Shown piece by piece: positions 27,674-37,863 of a DNA stretch of 64,000 bases; position 1 is the stretch's first letter, and each line of letters opens with the position of its first letter. Source of the DNA: Porticoccaceae bacterium (GTDB taxonomy: Bacteria > Pseudomonadota > Gammaproteobacteria > Pseudomonadales > Porticoccaceae); NCBI GenBank assembly GCA_024644595.1, contig JAHEHL010000002.1, positions 289,774-353,773 of the forward strand, read 5' to 3'. Below the pieces are notes generated by a model. That model ran no database searches and was not told the origin of the DNA. It saw only the letters and a list, made by a program, of their open reading frames with translations. The position numbers were made by a program, and so were the translations under genes.

Positions 27674-28537
27674 ATGGCTCGGAGTATGACCGCATTTGCC
27701 CGCTGCAGCACAGAGTTCAGCTGGGGTTCAGTAACCTGTGAACTGCGCTCAGTTAATCACCGCTTTCTCGAAACCGGCTTTCGCCTTCCCGACAGCCTGC
27801 GCCCAATTGAAATGCCTCTGCGGGAGATCGCTCGCAAAAAGCTCAGCCGCGGCAAAGTCGACTGTTCATTGCAACTGGCCTTCAATAATGCCGATGCCAG
27901 CCTCGAAGCGGATCTCGAATTAGCCAAGCGCATGATTGCCATGGCGGAGACCATCGGTGCTGAAATGCAGTCTCCAGCGCCTATTTCGCCATTAGAAATT
28001 ATGCGTTGGCCCGGCATTCTTCAGGAGCAGACGGTGGATGCTGAAGCCCTTCACCAGGCTGCCACCGAAACCTATAAAGCTACCGTCGAGCAACTTCTCG
28101 AAGGGCGCAAGCGCGAGGGGGACAAGCTCGCGGAGATGATCGAGCAGCGGCTGGCAGGCATTGAACAGCAGTTGGTTATTGTGCGCGACCATCTGCCCTC
28201 GATCCTCAGTGATCAGCGCAAGCGCCTCGAACAAAAGCTCAGCGACCTCAAGGAACAGCTTGACGCTGATCGCCTTGAGCAAGAGATGGTAATTATTGCC
28301 AATCGCACCGATGTAGACGAAGAGCTGGATCGTTTGGAAGCCCATATCAGCGAAATCCGTCGGGTATTAACTGGCAAAGAGTCCATAGGTCGACGTCTGG
28401 ATTTTTTGATGCAAGAACTCAATCGGGAAGCCAATACTCTGGGCTCAAAGTCCATAGCTGGCGTGACCACTCAGGCCTCGGTAGACCTCAAAGTGTTAAT
28501 CGAGCAGATGCGCGAACAGATTCAAAATATTGAATAA
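27674..28537 (+). CDS. yicC: YicC family endoribonuclease
   Basis: 287 residues from the ATG at 27674, preceded by GGAG; MARSMTAFARCSTEFSWGSV is the standard N-terminus. CELRSVNHRFLETGFRLPDS and the C-terminal DFLMQELNREANTLGSKSIA are conserved in the YicC/YloC family, shown in some bacteria to be endoribonucleases acting on specific RNAs. It is divergent from rph as in most gammaproteobacteria. Confidence 0.93.
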   Translation: MARSMTAFARCSTEFSWGSVTCELRSVNHRFLETGFRLPDSLRPIEMPLREIARKKLSRGKVDCSLQLAFNNADASLEADLELAKRMIAMAETIGAEMQSPAPISPLEIMRWPGILQEQTVDAEALHQAATETYKATVEQLLEGRKREGDKLAEMIEQRLAGIEQQLVIVRDHLPSILSDQRKRLEQKLSDLKEQLDADRLEQEMVIIANRTDVDEELDRLEAHISEIRRVLTGKESIGRRLDFLMQELNREANTLGSKSIAGVTTQASVDLKVLIEQMREQIQNIE

Positions 28538-29441
28538 CCAACAACCCGCGACGGCTCGGCCTAAGTTCGTTTGCAGAGGCTACACAGGCCGGGTTTTATA
28601 CAGCCTACTGGCTATCGCCTTGATGATTACCAGCACTCAAAGCATGAGTTTTGGCATTGATGGGCATGTAATTACCGCACATATTGCGGAAAATCATCTC
28701 AGTGAAAATACTCGTCTCGAAATTGGACGCATTAGTGATGGCAAGAGTTTGACGGCACTCGCGCTGTGGCCCGATCAAATTCGCAGCGCAGCCCAATGGC
28801 GCCACTCCAAGCCGTGGCACTATATCAATATTGACGATGGCGAAATATTTCCCACATTGCGGCGCAGCAAAAGAGGCGATGTACTCAGCGCGCTGGAAAA
28901 TGCCTATCAAGAGCTCAAAAATGACAGCCTCAGCCTGAGCAAGCGCCGTCAAGCACTGGCTTTTTTTATTCACTTTGCAGGCGATATTCATCAGCCTTTA
29001 CATGTCGGCCGCTCCAGTGATCTTGGTGGCAACCGAGTGGATGTGCAATGGCTGAATAAAAAAGCCAAGCGCAATCTGCACTGGGTCTGGGACACTGGGT
29101 TGATTAAACACCAGCAATTGAGCGCAGCCAACTACAGCAAATCACTCGACGATACGACTCCGCAACAACGACACAATTGGCAGAGCGACAGGTTTTTAGC
29201 TTGGGCACAAGAATCAAAGGCGCTGCGCTCACAGGTCTATGAGTTTGGCTACAAAACTCAGCCCGGCACGGTTGCTATCACTGAACATTATGTTGCTCGC
29301 AACACGCCGTTGGTTGAGAAGCGCCTGCTGATGGCAGGCATTCGCATTGCTGGCTGTTTAAACAAGCTCTTTGATACACAGGATCAGGCCATGCTTAAGA
29401 CAAACAAAAACAGCTGTGCCACCGCCGAGAATCTGGAATAA
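28530..29441 (+). CDS. Secreted S1/P1-type nuclease
   Basis: Zinc-dependent single-strand nuclease family. About 303 residues from a TTG at 28530 that overlaps the end of yicC; the start is uncertain but needed for the signal peptide (~20-40, LYSLLAIALMITST). Metal ligands seen: FGIDGH, ALWPDQIR, KPWHYINID, FIHFAGDIHQPLHVG and LHWVWDTGLI. The mature N-terminus is predicted at F41, where P1 nuclease has Trp1 coordinating zinc through its backbone. It probably salvages nucleotides or phosphate from external nucleic acid, in keeping with a DUF47/Pit pair nearby (inference). Confidence 0.87.
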   Translation: MNNQQPATARPKFVCRGYTGRVLYSLLAIALMITSTQSMSFGIDGHVITAHIAENHLSENTRLEIGRISDGKSLTALALWPDQIRSAAQWRHSKPWHYINIDDGEIFPTLRRSKRGDVLSALENAYQELKNDSLSLSKRRQALAFFIHFAGDIHQPLHVGRSSDLGGNRVDVQWLNKKAKRNLHWVWDTGLIKHQQLSAANYSKSLDDTTPQQRHNWQSDRFLAWAQESKALRSQVYEFGYKTQPGTVAITEHYVARNTPLVEKRLLMAGIRIAGCLNKLFDTQDQAMLKTNKNSCATAENLE

Positions 29442-29458
29442 TTTCGCCGCTACTGTAA

Positions 29459-30112
<654 letters not shown>

Positions 30113-30131
30113 GCTCATGACCACAACTTTA

Positions 30132-30160
30132 TTGTCGAAACCCGGCACTTTAGGTAAACT
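30132..30160 (+). promoter_or_regulatory. Predicted promoter of rpoZ-spoT
   Basis: TTGTCG (30132-30137), 17 bases, TAAACT (30155-30160), 64 bases before rpoZ. A CGCAGC/GCTGCG hairpin follows in the leader near 30170. Confidence 0.5.
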
Positions 30161-30223
30161 GGGCGACCGCGCAGCATCTGGCTGCGTTAAAGTTTTTAAT
30201 TATTTACCCCGGCGGAATAAAAA

Positions 30224-30574
30224 ATGGCTCGCATTACTGTAGAAGATTGTTTGGATCATGTTGATAATCGTTTTGAACTGGTCATGGTTGGCTCCAAGCG
30301 CGCACGTCAAATTGCGACTGAAGGACGCCCAACTCTGGTCGCTGAAGAAAATGACAAGCCAACAGTAATCGCGTTGCGTGAAATCGCAGCCGGTTTAGTG
30401 ACCGCTGATATTCTCACCGAAGTGCGTCAGGATTATGAAATTGTTGATGCTGATGCTGAGGAAGACGGTGCATCAGTCGACGCAGCTGAAGCTGAGGTTG
30501 CAGAGACTACCGACATTGTCGAAGCCGACGCCTCCGAGACATCGGACGACACGTCCGAAGAGCCCGCAGCCTAA
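30224..30574 (+). CDS. rpoZ: RNA polymerase omega subunit
   Basis: Assembly factor of RNA polymerase and part of a ppGpp-binding site. The N-terminal 75 residues are standard ([20 protein letters not shown], then [20 protein letters not shown]). The C-terminal ~45 residues form a strongly acidic Ala/Glu/Asp/Thr tail, making 116 residues against 91 in E. coli. Followed by spoT after 48 bases. Confidence 0.97.
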   Translation: MARITVEDCLDHVDNRFELVMVGSKRARQIATEGRPTLVAEENDKPTVIALREIAAGLVTADILTEVRQDYEIVDADAEEDGASVDAAEAEVAETTDIVEADASETSDDTSEEPAA

Positions 30575-30622
30575 GCAGGGTTTTAGTCACCAAGGTTTAA
30601 GCCTGATCAGGGAGAGAGCCAT

Positions 30623-32737
30623 TTGGCGCTGCGGTTACTGTTAGACAAACTCTCCTACTACCTCGAAGATAAAGAAGTCCGTCGTGTAGAGCGCGCCTAC
30701 CACTTTGCCGAAAAATGTCATGAAGGACAGATGCGGCAAAGTGGGGATGCCTATATCTCTCACCCCCTTGCGGTGGCCCATATTCTCGCCGATATGCACA
30801 TGGATCATGAAAGCCTGATGGCGGCCATGCTCCACGATGTGATCGAAGACACCGGCGTCACCAAAGGTCAAATCAGCCGTCGCTTCGGGCGCCCGGTTGC
30901 CGATCTGGTCGACGGGGTCAGCAAACTGACAGGCATCGAATTCCAATCTCGCGCTGAACAGCAAGCGGAAAGCTTTCAGAAAATGACCCTTGCTATGTCG
31001 CGGGATATTCGTGTGGTTCTGGTCAAACTCGCCGACCGTTTGCACAATATGCGCACCCTGGGTGTGCTGTCACCGGCCAAACGCCGTCGCATCGCTCGCG
31101 AGACCCTAGAGATTTATGCCCCGATTGCCCAGCGCCTCGGCATCAACGATGTCCGTCTCGAACTGGAAGATCTCGGTTTCGCCGCCATGTATCCGCTGCG
31201 CCACCGGCGCCTGCGCGAAGCAATGAAAGCGGCGAAGAAAAACCGCAAAGAAGTCGTCGTTGAAATTCATCAGGCAATCGAAGTACGGCTTGAGAAAGAG
31301 CGGCTCAATGCCAAAGTCAAAAGTCGGGAAAAGCATCTATGGAGCATCTACCGCAAAATGCGCGAGAAAAAACGCTCGTTTCGCGACATTATGGATGTCT
31401 TTGCCTTTCGCCTGATCGTTGACAGCGTCGATGATTGCTACCGCACCCTGGGAATCATTCACAATGTTTTCAAGCCGGTGCCCGGGGAATTCAAGGATTA
31501 CATCGCTATTCCTAAAGCCAATGGCTATCAGTCCCTTCACACCGTATTGGTAGGCATGCACGGCGTGGTAATCGAAGTGCAAATTCGCACCGCCGAAATG
31601 GAAGCCATGGCCAGCTACGGCATCGCGGCACATTGGGAATACAAAGCCGGTCAGAGTAATATTGACGTCAATCAACGTCGAGCTTCGCGCTGGGTGCAAG
31701 GACTGCTTGATATGCAACGCCAGGCTGGCGACTCCCTGGAATTCCTTGAACACGTCAAAGCCGACCTGTTTCCCGACGAGGTCTATGTCTTTACCCCCAA
31801 AGGCAAGATTGTCGAATTGCCCACTGGCGCAACGCCCATCGACTTTGCCTATTCGGTGCATACCGGACTCGGCAACAGCTGTATTGCCTGCCGTGTAGAC
31901 GGCCAGCTTACGCCGCTGTCGGAGCAGCTCGAAAGCGGCCAGCGGGTAGAAATTATCCGCGCTCAGGAGGCACAGCCAAACCCTAACTGGCTAAACTTCG
32001 TGGTCACGGCCAAGGCACGCAGTGCAATTCGTCACTACCTCAAACATCAACAACACGATGAATCTGTTGATCTCGGCAAGCGCTTGCTCGACCAGGCCCT
32101 GAGCCGTCTTGGCACTAGCTACAAGGAACTGAAAAAATCGCAGATTAAAAAGCTGCTTAAAGAGACCGGCGCGTCGACATTTGAATATATCCTGCAACAA
32201 ATCGGCCTCGGTAATCGAGTGCCCTTTGCGGTGGCCAATGTGCTGGTGCCCGAAAATAAACGCAGGCCGATTGAAGAGAACAAAAAATCGGCACTGCCCA
32301 TCGTTATTGACGCGTCGGATGGATTGCTTTTGCAGTACGCGCGCTGCTGCCGTCCGATCCCGGGAGATCCAATTTTAGGTCATGTCTCGCCGGGGAAAGG
32401 CCTGGTGATACATCTCGAGTCATGCCGCAATCTGATGGAGATTCGCAGCAACCCGGAAAAATGTATGCCGCTGACCTGGTCGAACAGCCCGCGCGGCGAG
32501 TTCCCAGTTGAGCTTAAAGTAGAGATCACACCGGAGCGCGGATTTATCGCTGCACTGGCGTCGCGGATGACCAGAGCCGACGCTACAATCGAACATATCA
32601 GCGTCGATGAAAAAGATGCCTTTACCAGCATTGTGCATGTTGTACTGACGGTGCGTAACCGCGTTCATCTGGCAGATATTCTTAGACGTGCCCGTGGCCT
32701 AAAACAGGTGCGGCGAATTTACCGAGTTAAAAACTGA
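30623..32737 (+). CDS. spoT: Bifunctional (p)ppGpp synthetase/hydrolase
   Basis: Makes and degrades the alarmone (p)ppGpp. 704 residues from a TTG start preceded by GGGAG. HD hydrolase domain (~20-175) with [12 protein letters not shown] and [12 protein letters not shown]; synthetase domain (~225-345) with [25 protein letters not shown] and [21 protein letters not shown] (~385-445) with [20 protein letters not shown]; a Cys-rich [19 protein letters not shown] segment; and a C-terminal ACT domain. The presence of the HD motif and gene order mark it as SpoT rather than RelA. Confidence 0.96.
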   Translation: MALRLLLDKLSYYLEDKEVRRVERAYHFAEKCHEGQMRQSGDAYISHPLAVAHILADMHMDHESLMAAMLHDVIEDTGVTKGQISRRFGRPVADLVDGVSKLTGIEFQSRAEQQAESFQKMTLAMSRDIRVVLVKLADRLHNMRTLGVLSPAKRRRIARETLEIYAPIAQRLGINDVRLELEDLGFAAMYPLRHRRLREAMKAAKKNRKEVVVEIHQAIEVRLEKERLNAKVKSREKHLWSIYRKMREKKRSFRDIMDVFAFRLIVDSVDDCYRTLGIIHNVFKPVPGEFKDYIAIPKANGYQSLHTVLVGMHGVVIEVQIRTAEMEAMASYGIAAHWEYKAGQSNIDVNQRRASRWVQGLLDMQRQAGDSLEFLEHVKADLFPDEVYVFTPKGKIVELPTGATPIDFAYSVHTGLGNSCIACRVDGQLTPLSEQLESGQRVEIIRAQEAQPNPNWLNFVVTAKARSAIRHYLKHQQHDESVDLGKRLLDQALSRLGTSYKELKKSQIKKLLKETGASTFEYILQQIGLGNRVPFAVANVLVPENKRRPIEENKKSALPIVIDASDGLLLQYARCCRPIPGDPILGHVSPGKGLVIHLESCRNLMEIRSNPEKCMPLTWSNSPRGEFPVELKVEITPERGFIAALASRMTRADATIEHISVDEKDAFTSIVHVVLTVRNRVHLADILRRARGLKQVRRIYRVKN

Positions 32738-32754
32738 CGACAACGGAGACTACC

Positions 32755-33138
32755 GTGACCAATAAAGCCGTAATTCATACCGACAATGCACCTGCCGCCA
32801 TTGGCACTTATTCGCAAGCAGTCAAAGTCAACAATACCGTTTATCTATCTGGGCAGATTCCCCTCGACCCGCAAACCATGGAACTGGTTGACGGGGACAT
32901 CAGCGTGCATATTCGCCGTGTTTTCGACAACCTCAGCGAAGTCTGCGCAGCCTCCGGTGGTGATCTGAGCGATATTGTGAAACTGAATATCTTCCTTACC
33001 GACCTGAACAACTTCGCCGCGGTTAACCAGACGATGGGCGAGTATTTTCAGCAGCCCTATCCGGCTCGCGCAGCGATCGGTGTCAATCAGTTGCCCAAGG
33101 GAGCAATGGTTGAAATGGATGGAATTATGGTTATCTAG
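32755..33138 (+). CDS. ridA: RidA enamine/imine deaminase
   Basis: Hydrolyses reactive 2-aminoacrylate-type enamines. 127 residues from a GTG start. [34 protein letters not shown] and the substrate-binding Arg in [20 protein letters not shown] are typical of the RidA subfamily. It follows spoT by 17 bases. Confidence 0.95.
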   Translation: MTNKAVIHTDNAPAAIGTYSQAVKVNNTVYLSGQIPLDPQTMELVDGDISVHIRRVFDNLSEVCAASGGDLSDIVKLNIFLTDLNNFAAVNQTMGEYFQQPYPARAAIGVNQLPKGAMVEMDGIMVI

Positions 33139-33144
33139 AAAAAT

Positions 33145-33981
33145 TTATTGCTGATCAATTAACGCTCGGTAGCCGTCGCGGTAACTGGGGTAGAGAAATT
33201 GATAGCCGGTATCCAAGAGCCGCTGGTTGCTGCAGCGGCGAATCGCCTTCTGCTCTGAGTGCTCTTCCTGCAATGTCACACCGAGCTGTGCCGCCAGCCA
33301 TTTGCGCAACTGGTGCTGTGTAACAGGTTCTGAGTCGCTGGCAATATAGAGCCCATCAAGCTCGACGCCGTCGACAAATCGGCGCACCAAATGCGCCAGA
33401 ACAGCACCGCAGTCTTCACTATAAATCCGATTACTCCACTGCTTTGGCTCGGCAGGACGCCCTTTGCCGGCTCGAATCTGGTCGAGCATTCGAGTGCGCC
33501 CCGGACCATAGATTCCCGAAAAACGCACAATCGTGCTGGCACAGGGTAAGTTAGCAATGTGCTGCTCGGCCTCAAGTAACAATTTACCTGAAAAACTCTG
33601 CGGCTCCGTGACAGATTGCTCGTCGACCCACTCTCCGTTGTTGTCACCGTACACACTGGTACTCGAGACCCAAATCACAAGCTTCGGCACGGACTCGCTG
33701 AGGGTCATCGCCTCAGCCAGTGTTTTAGCACTATCGACATAGGCGCGACGGTAACCCTCTTCGCTAAAAGCGTCAGGAGTCAGCGAGGCGACGACGATAT
33801 CAAAACCCCGGCTGAGGACGTCCACCAGACGATCGCGATCCGCCATACTTCCCGCGAGTGGCTGGATAAAATCGGGCAGTGTCTGGGGGTTGCGTTTGAA
33901 GCCTGCACAAGTGAAATCTGCCACCAGGCGCGACGCCGCACGACAGCCAATATCACCGCAACCGGCAAATAGTATTTTCAA
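33145..33981 (-). CDS. NAD(P)-binding epimerase/dehydratase family protein (YeeZ-like)
   Basis: 278 residues with an N-terminal Rossmann fold (MKILFAGCGDIGCRAASRLV). The central VIWVSSTSVYGDNNGEWVDE and IVRFSGIYGPGRTRMLDQIR place it in the extended SDR group near YeeZ. The usual YxxxK pair is not clear (Tyr in SVYGD, no Lys four residues later), so it may be an atypical SDR. Convergent with ridA by six bases and divergent from oxyR. Confidence 0.82.
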   Translation of the reverse strand: MKILFAGCGDIGCRAASRLVADFTCAGFKRNPQTLPDFIQPLAGSMADRDRLVDVLSRGFDIVVASLTPDAFSEEGYRRAYVDSAKTLAEAMTLSESVPKLVIWVSSTSVYGDNNGEWVDEQSVTEPQSFSGKLLLEAEQHIANLPCASTIVRFSGIYGPGRTRMLDQIRAGKGRPAEPKQWSNRIYSEDCGAVLAHLVRRFVDGVELDGLYIASDSEPVTQHQLRKWLAAQLGVTLQEEHSEQKAIRRCSNQRLLDTGYQFLYPSYRDGYRALIDQQ

Positions 33982-34041
33982 TCAATGTTTCCTGTGTAAT
34001 CAATTTTAGCTATTATTGTCCCTGGCTCAAGGGGCAGTGAT

Positions 34042-34965
34042 ATGACACTTACGGAACTCCGCTACGTCGTTACTCTGGCGCAGCTGCAACACTTTGGCAA
34101 GGCCGCCGAGCGCTGCAACGTCAATCAATCGACGCTCAGTATAGCGGTTAAGAAACTCGAAGGTGAGCTGGGCATTGAGCTTTTTGAGCGGTCTAAAAGC
34201 AGCGTCCGGCCAACGCCGATTGGCGAGCGGGTAATTACCCAATCCCAGCGCGTGCTCGAAGAAGCCGCGGCAATAAAAGATATCGCCATATCGGGTAAAG
34301 ACCAGCTCAACAGTCCGCTGCACGTCGGCGCGATTTTTACCGTTGGTCCCTATCTATTCCCCCACTTTATACCGCAGCTGCAAACGTCAGCGCCGCAGAT
34401 GCCGCTGATTATCGAGGAGAGCTACACCAGTACCTTGCGCAAGCGGTTGCGCAATGGCGAAGTCGATGTGATTATTGTTGCGCTGCCATTTAGTGAACCG
34501 GATGTGGTGGTGCAGCCACTCTATGACGAGCCCTTTGTTGTACTGCTGCCTCAGTCACACCCTTTGAGCGACAAAAAAGCCATTGAGCGCGGCGATCTAG
34601 ACAACGAGAATGTGCTGATGCTTGGCGAGGGGCACTGCTTTAGAGACCAGGTTATTGAAGCACTGCCAAATATCAACTGCGGCAAAAAGCCGTCGGCCTC
34701 AGTGCAAACCATGACCGAGGGTAGTTCGCTAGAGACGCTATGCTATATGGTTGCCTCCGGACTCGGAATTACAATTTTGCCAAAAACTGCAGCGATTGGC
34801 GCCGAAACTCGCCAAAAAGGTCTCGTTACACGGCCTTTTTCGGGTGTGGCTCCCAAGCGTACTACCGCGCTGGCATGGCGCGCCAGCTTCCCGCGTCATC
34901 GCGCTGTCGATGCATTGCGCAAATCCATATATGACAGCGACCTTCCTGGGATCACTCGCAACTAA
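34042..34965 (+). CDS. oxyR: Hydrogen peroxide-sensing regulator OxyR (LysR family)
   Basis: 307 residues. Winged HTH at ~1-60 (AAERCNVNQSTLSIAVKKLE), effector domain from ~90. The peroxide-reactive cysteine is C199 in LGEGHCFRDQ. E. coli has the resolving Cys at 208; here position 208 is Leu and the next Cys is C213 (LPNINCGKK). It activates catalase and peroxiredoxin genes in relatives. The stop overlaps the recG start (TAATG), as the oxyR-recG order of Pseudomonas predicts. Confidence 0.93.
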   Translation: MTLTELRYVVTLAQLQHFGKAAERCNVNQSTLSIAVKKLEGELGIELFERSKSSVRPTPIGERVITQSQRVLEEAAAIKDIAISGKDQLNSPLHVGAIFTVGPYLFPHFIPQLQTSAPQMPLIIEESYTSTLRKRLRNGEVDVIIVALPFSEPDVVVQPLYDEPFVVLLPQSHPLSDKKAIERGDLDNENVLMLGEGHCFRDQVIEALPNINCGKKPSASVQTMTEGSSLETLCYMVASGLGITILPKTAAIGAETRQKGLVTRPFSGVAPKRTTALAWRASFPRHRAVDALRKSIYDSDLPGITRN

Positions 34966-37088
34966 TGGCCGGCGACGCGAAACACACGACACGGCAAGGC
35001 GCCCTGGATAAAACCGGCGTAGACAAGCTCCGCGGGGTTGGCCCTCTGCTCGCAGGAAAACTCCATAAACTGGGCTTGTATACCGTTCAGGATCTGCTCT
35101 TTCACTTACCCCTGCGCTACATTGATCGCACCAAGATAACATCAATCGGCGGCGTTCAACCACTCACCGAAGTTGTGATTGAAGGCGAGGTTCGCGCCAG
35201 CGACATTGTCTTTGGCCGCCGCCGCAGCTTGGTTTGTCGTGTGCAGGATCACAGCGGTTTAATCACGCTGCGCTTCTTTCACTTCAATCAGGCGCAGCAG
35301 CAGAGCTTGCAGGCTGGAACGCGTATTCGTTGTTTTGGCGAAGTGCGCCGTGGTAAGTCTGGCCTGGAGATGTACCACCCAGAATATCAACTGCTGAAGC
35401 AGACCGAGCCGCCAGCTCTCGCTGAGACACTGACGCCCATCTACCCGGCTACCGAAGGAGTCACTCAACAGCGTATCCGCGATCTCTGTGGCCAGGCGCT
35501 TAAACTACTGCAACGCCAGGGCCTTGATGACTGGTTACCGCCCGAATTGGGCGCCAGCAAATACTCGCTGACCGACGCGCTGCAGCTTTTACACAGCCCA
35601 CCTCCGGGGACGGCACTGCATTTGCTCGCAGAGGGTGAGCATCCGGCACAGCAACGGCTGGCCGTCGAGGAGTTAATCGCTCATCACCTGAGCTTGCTGC
35701 GACTGCGTCAGAAAATTCAACGTCAAGCTGCTCCGATGCTGGTGCCGAACCCCGGCGCCTCAGAGCGCTTTCTGGAACAATTGCCATTTACCCTGACCGC
35801 TGCTCAGCAGCGAGTAGTAAATGAGATCAGCGCCGATATCAGTCAGGCGATACCAATGTTGCGCTTGGTACAGGGCGATGTCGGGTCAGGTAAAACCGTC
35901 GTGGCGGCCCTGGCCGCGGTACAGGCCATTGCCAACGGTAAACAAGCGGCACTGATGGCACCAACAGAGATTCTCGCCGAGCAACATCGCGTCAGTTTTG
36001 AATCCTGGCTGGCGCCACTCGGGATTCGCATCGCTTGGCTAACCGGCAAGCTCAAAGGTAAAGGTCGCGAAGTCCAGTTGGCAGCTATTGCCGATGGCAG
36101 CGCGCAAATTGTTATCGGCACTCATGCGCTATTTCAGGAAGGCGTTGTGTTCAACAATCTCGGGCTGACCATTATCGACGAGCAGCATCGCTTTGGTGTT
36201 CACCAGCGACTGGCACTACGCAAAAAAGGGCTTGTGAGTCCCGACGCCCGTGATGCAGAAGACTCGACGCCACATCAACTTATCATGACCGCAACGCCAA
36301 TTCCCCGCACGCTAGCGATGAGCGCTTACGCGGATCTGGACTGCTCGGTCATCGATGAGCTTCCTCCAGGTCGCAAGCCAATTGAGACCGTAGTCTTGAA
36401 TGAGCTGAGGCGCAACGATGTTATCGAGCGTGTTCGCGCCTCCTGCAAAGAGGGCCGTCAGACCTACTGGGTCTGCACGTTGATTGAGGAGTCAGATGTG
36501 CTTGAGGCCCAGGCTGCCGAAGCCACAGCACAAGAATTGCAATTACTGCTCTCGGGGCTCTCCATAGGGCTAATTCACGGGCGTCTCAAGCCGAAGGAAA
36601 AAGTCCAGATTATGCAGGCATTCAAAACCGGCGAAATTAACCTGTTAGTGGCCACCACGGTTATTGAAGTCGGTGTCGATGTACCCAATGCCAGCCTAAT
36701 GATAATTGAAAATGCCGAGCGCCTCGGCCTATCCCAGCTTCACCAGCTGCGAGGTCGGGTCGGACGTGGCAGCCAGAGTAGTCATTGTGTATTGCTTTAC
36801 AGCGCACCGCTGTCGGCCAATGGCTCGGCGCGGCTGAAAATTATGCGCGAGACCAATGATGGTTTTAAGATTGCCGAGAAAGACCTCGAAATTCGCGGCC
36901 CGGGAGAGGTGCTCGGCACCCGCCAAACTGGCGATATGCATCTGCGCATTGCCGATCTGCAGCGCGATGCCTATCTCCTGCCAGAGGTGAAGCGCTTGGC
37001 GATCAGATTACTGCAGGATTTTCCAGTTGCTGTTGACCCGCTGGTCGCACGCTGGCTCGGACGTAGCGAACAATACGGGCAAGCATAA
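34965..37088 (+). CDS. recG: ATP-dependent DNA helicase RecG
   Basis: Reverses stalled forks and processes recombination intermediates. 707 residues: N-terminal wedge/OB domain (~15-170, LRGVGPLLAGKLHKLGLYTV), helicase motif I in LVQGDVGSGKTVVAALA (~300), motif II TIIDEQHRFGVHQR, motif III MTATPIPRTLAMSAYADLD, and motif VI QLHQLRGRVGRGSQSSHCVL. It is translationally coupled to oxyR. Confidence 0.97.
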   Translation: MAGDAKHTTRQGALDKTGVDKLRGVGPLLAGKLHKLGLYTVQDLLFHLPLRYIDRTKITSIGGVQPLTEVVIEGEVRASDIVFGRRRSLVCRVQDHSGLITLRFFHFNQAQQQSLQAGTRIRCFGEVRRGKSGLEMYHPEYQLLKQTEPPALAETLTPIYPATEGVTQQRIRDLCGQALKLLQRQGLDDWLPPELGASKYSLTDALQLLHSPPPGTALHLLAEGEHPAQQRLAVEELIAHHLSLLRLRQKIQRQAAPMLVPNPGASERFLEQLPFTLTAAQQRVVNEISADISQAIPMLRLVQGDVGSGKTVVAALAAVQAIANGKQAALMAPTEILAEQHRVSFESWLAPLGIRIAWLTGKLKGKGREVQLAAIADGSAQIVIGTHALFQEGVVFNNLGLTIIDEQHRFGVHQRLALRKKGLVSPDARDAEDSTPHQLIMTATPIPRTLAMSAYADLDCSVIDELPPGRKPIETVVLNELRRNDVIERVRASCKEGRQTYWVCTLIEESDVLEAQAAEATAQELQLLLSGLSIGLIHGRLKPKEKVQIMQAFKTGEINLLVATTVIEVGVDVPNASLMIIENAERLGLSQLHQLRGRVGRGSQSSHCVLLYSAPLSANGSARLKIMRETNDGFKIAEKDLEIRGPGEVLGTRQTGDMHLRIADLQRDAYLLPEVKRLAIRLLQDFPVAVDPLVARWLGRSEQYGQA

Positions 37089-37138
37089 AAAAAGCAGGGT
37101 AGAATAGCGGTCATAAAAGTGTCACAAAGGAAGCGATG

Positions 37139-37819
37139 ATGGCGTTCAGCAACTCAATCTCAAATATCTTTGGCGTCTCGCCAATCAAACCCTTGCAAGA
37201 CCATATGGCACAGGTCATCAGCTCTGTCTCTAACCTGAAAACCTTTTTGGATGCCACATTTGAAGATGACTGGGAAAAGGCTTCCGCCATTTTCGATTCC
37301 ATATCGGCAGACGAGCAAAGTGCCGATGATCTGAAGAAGCAGTTTCGTATGCATATGCCAAAAAGCTTGTTTATGCCGGTCTCCAGAGGCGACTTGCTGA
37401 GTATTCTCACCCAGCAGGACAATCTCGCCAACCTTACCAAAGATATCTGCGGCATTATTCTCGGCCGTCAGATGGCGATTCCACAACCGCTGCATGCCGA
37501 CTTTATTGGTTTTGCCGAGTCTTCTGTTGAAACCTGCCGCAAGGCCCACGGCGCGATCGATGAGCTCGACGAGCTACTCGAGACTGGCTTTGCCGGAGCG
37601 GAAGTGAAGTTTGTGCAGAAACTAATCCGCGAACTAGCCGCTCAGGAACAAAAGGTCGACAAAAAAGAGCTCAAGCTACGCAAAAAACTGTTTAATCTTG
37701 AAGCCGATTTACCACCGGTCAACGTGATGTTTATGTACAACATTATTGATCAGATCGGCGCGCTCGCCGACACTGCGGAGCAAATTGGTAATCAAGTAGA
37801 GCTACTTCTGGCTAAGTAG
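37139..37819 (+). CDS. DUF47/PhoU-like regulator of phosphate transport
   Basis: 226 residues (start at the second of two adjacent ATGs because of the AAGGAAG spacing; the first, 37136, is the alternative). All-helical with paired heptad regions, for example DSISADEQSADDLKKQFRMH and ELAAQEQKVDKKELKLRKKL, typical of the DUF47/TIGR00153 family related to PhoU. These genes almost always precede a Pit transporter, as here (44-base gap), and probably modulate it. Confidence 0.92.
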   Translation: MAFSNSISNIFGVSPIKPLQDHMAQVISSVSNLKTFLDATFEDDWEKASAIFDSISADEQSADDLKKQFRMHMPKSLFMPVSRGDLLSILTQQDNLANLTKDICGIILGRQMAIPQPLHADFIGFAESSVETCRKAHGAIDELDELLETGFAGAEVKFVQKLIRELAAQEQKVDKKELKLRKKLFNLEADLPPVNVMFMYNIIDQIGALADTAEQIGNQVELLLAK

Positions 37820-37863
37820 CCGGTCAAAAAGCATAAAAAGATAATTTTTTCGGAGCCGGCACA

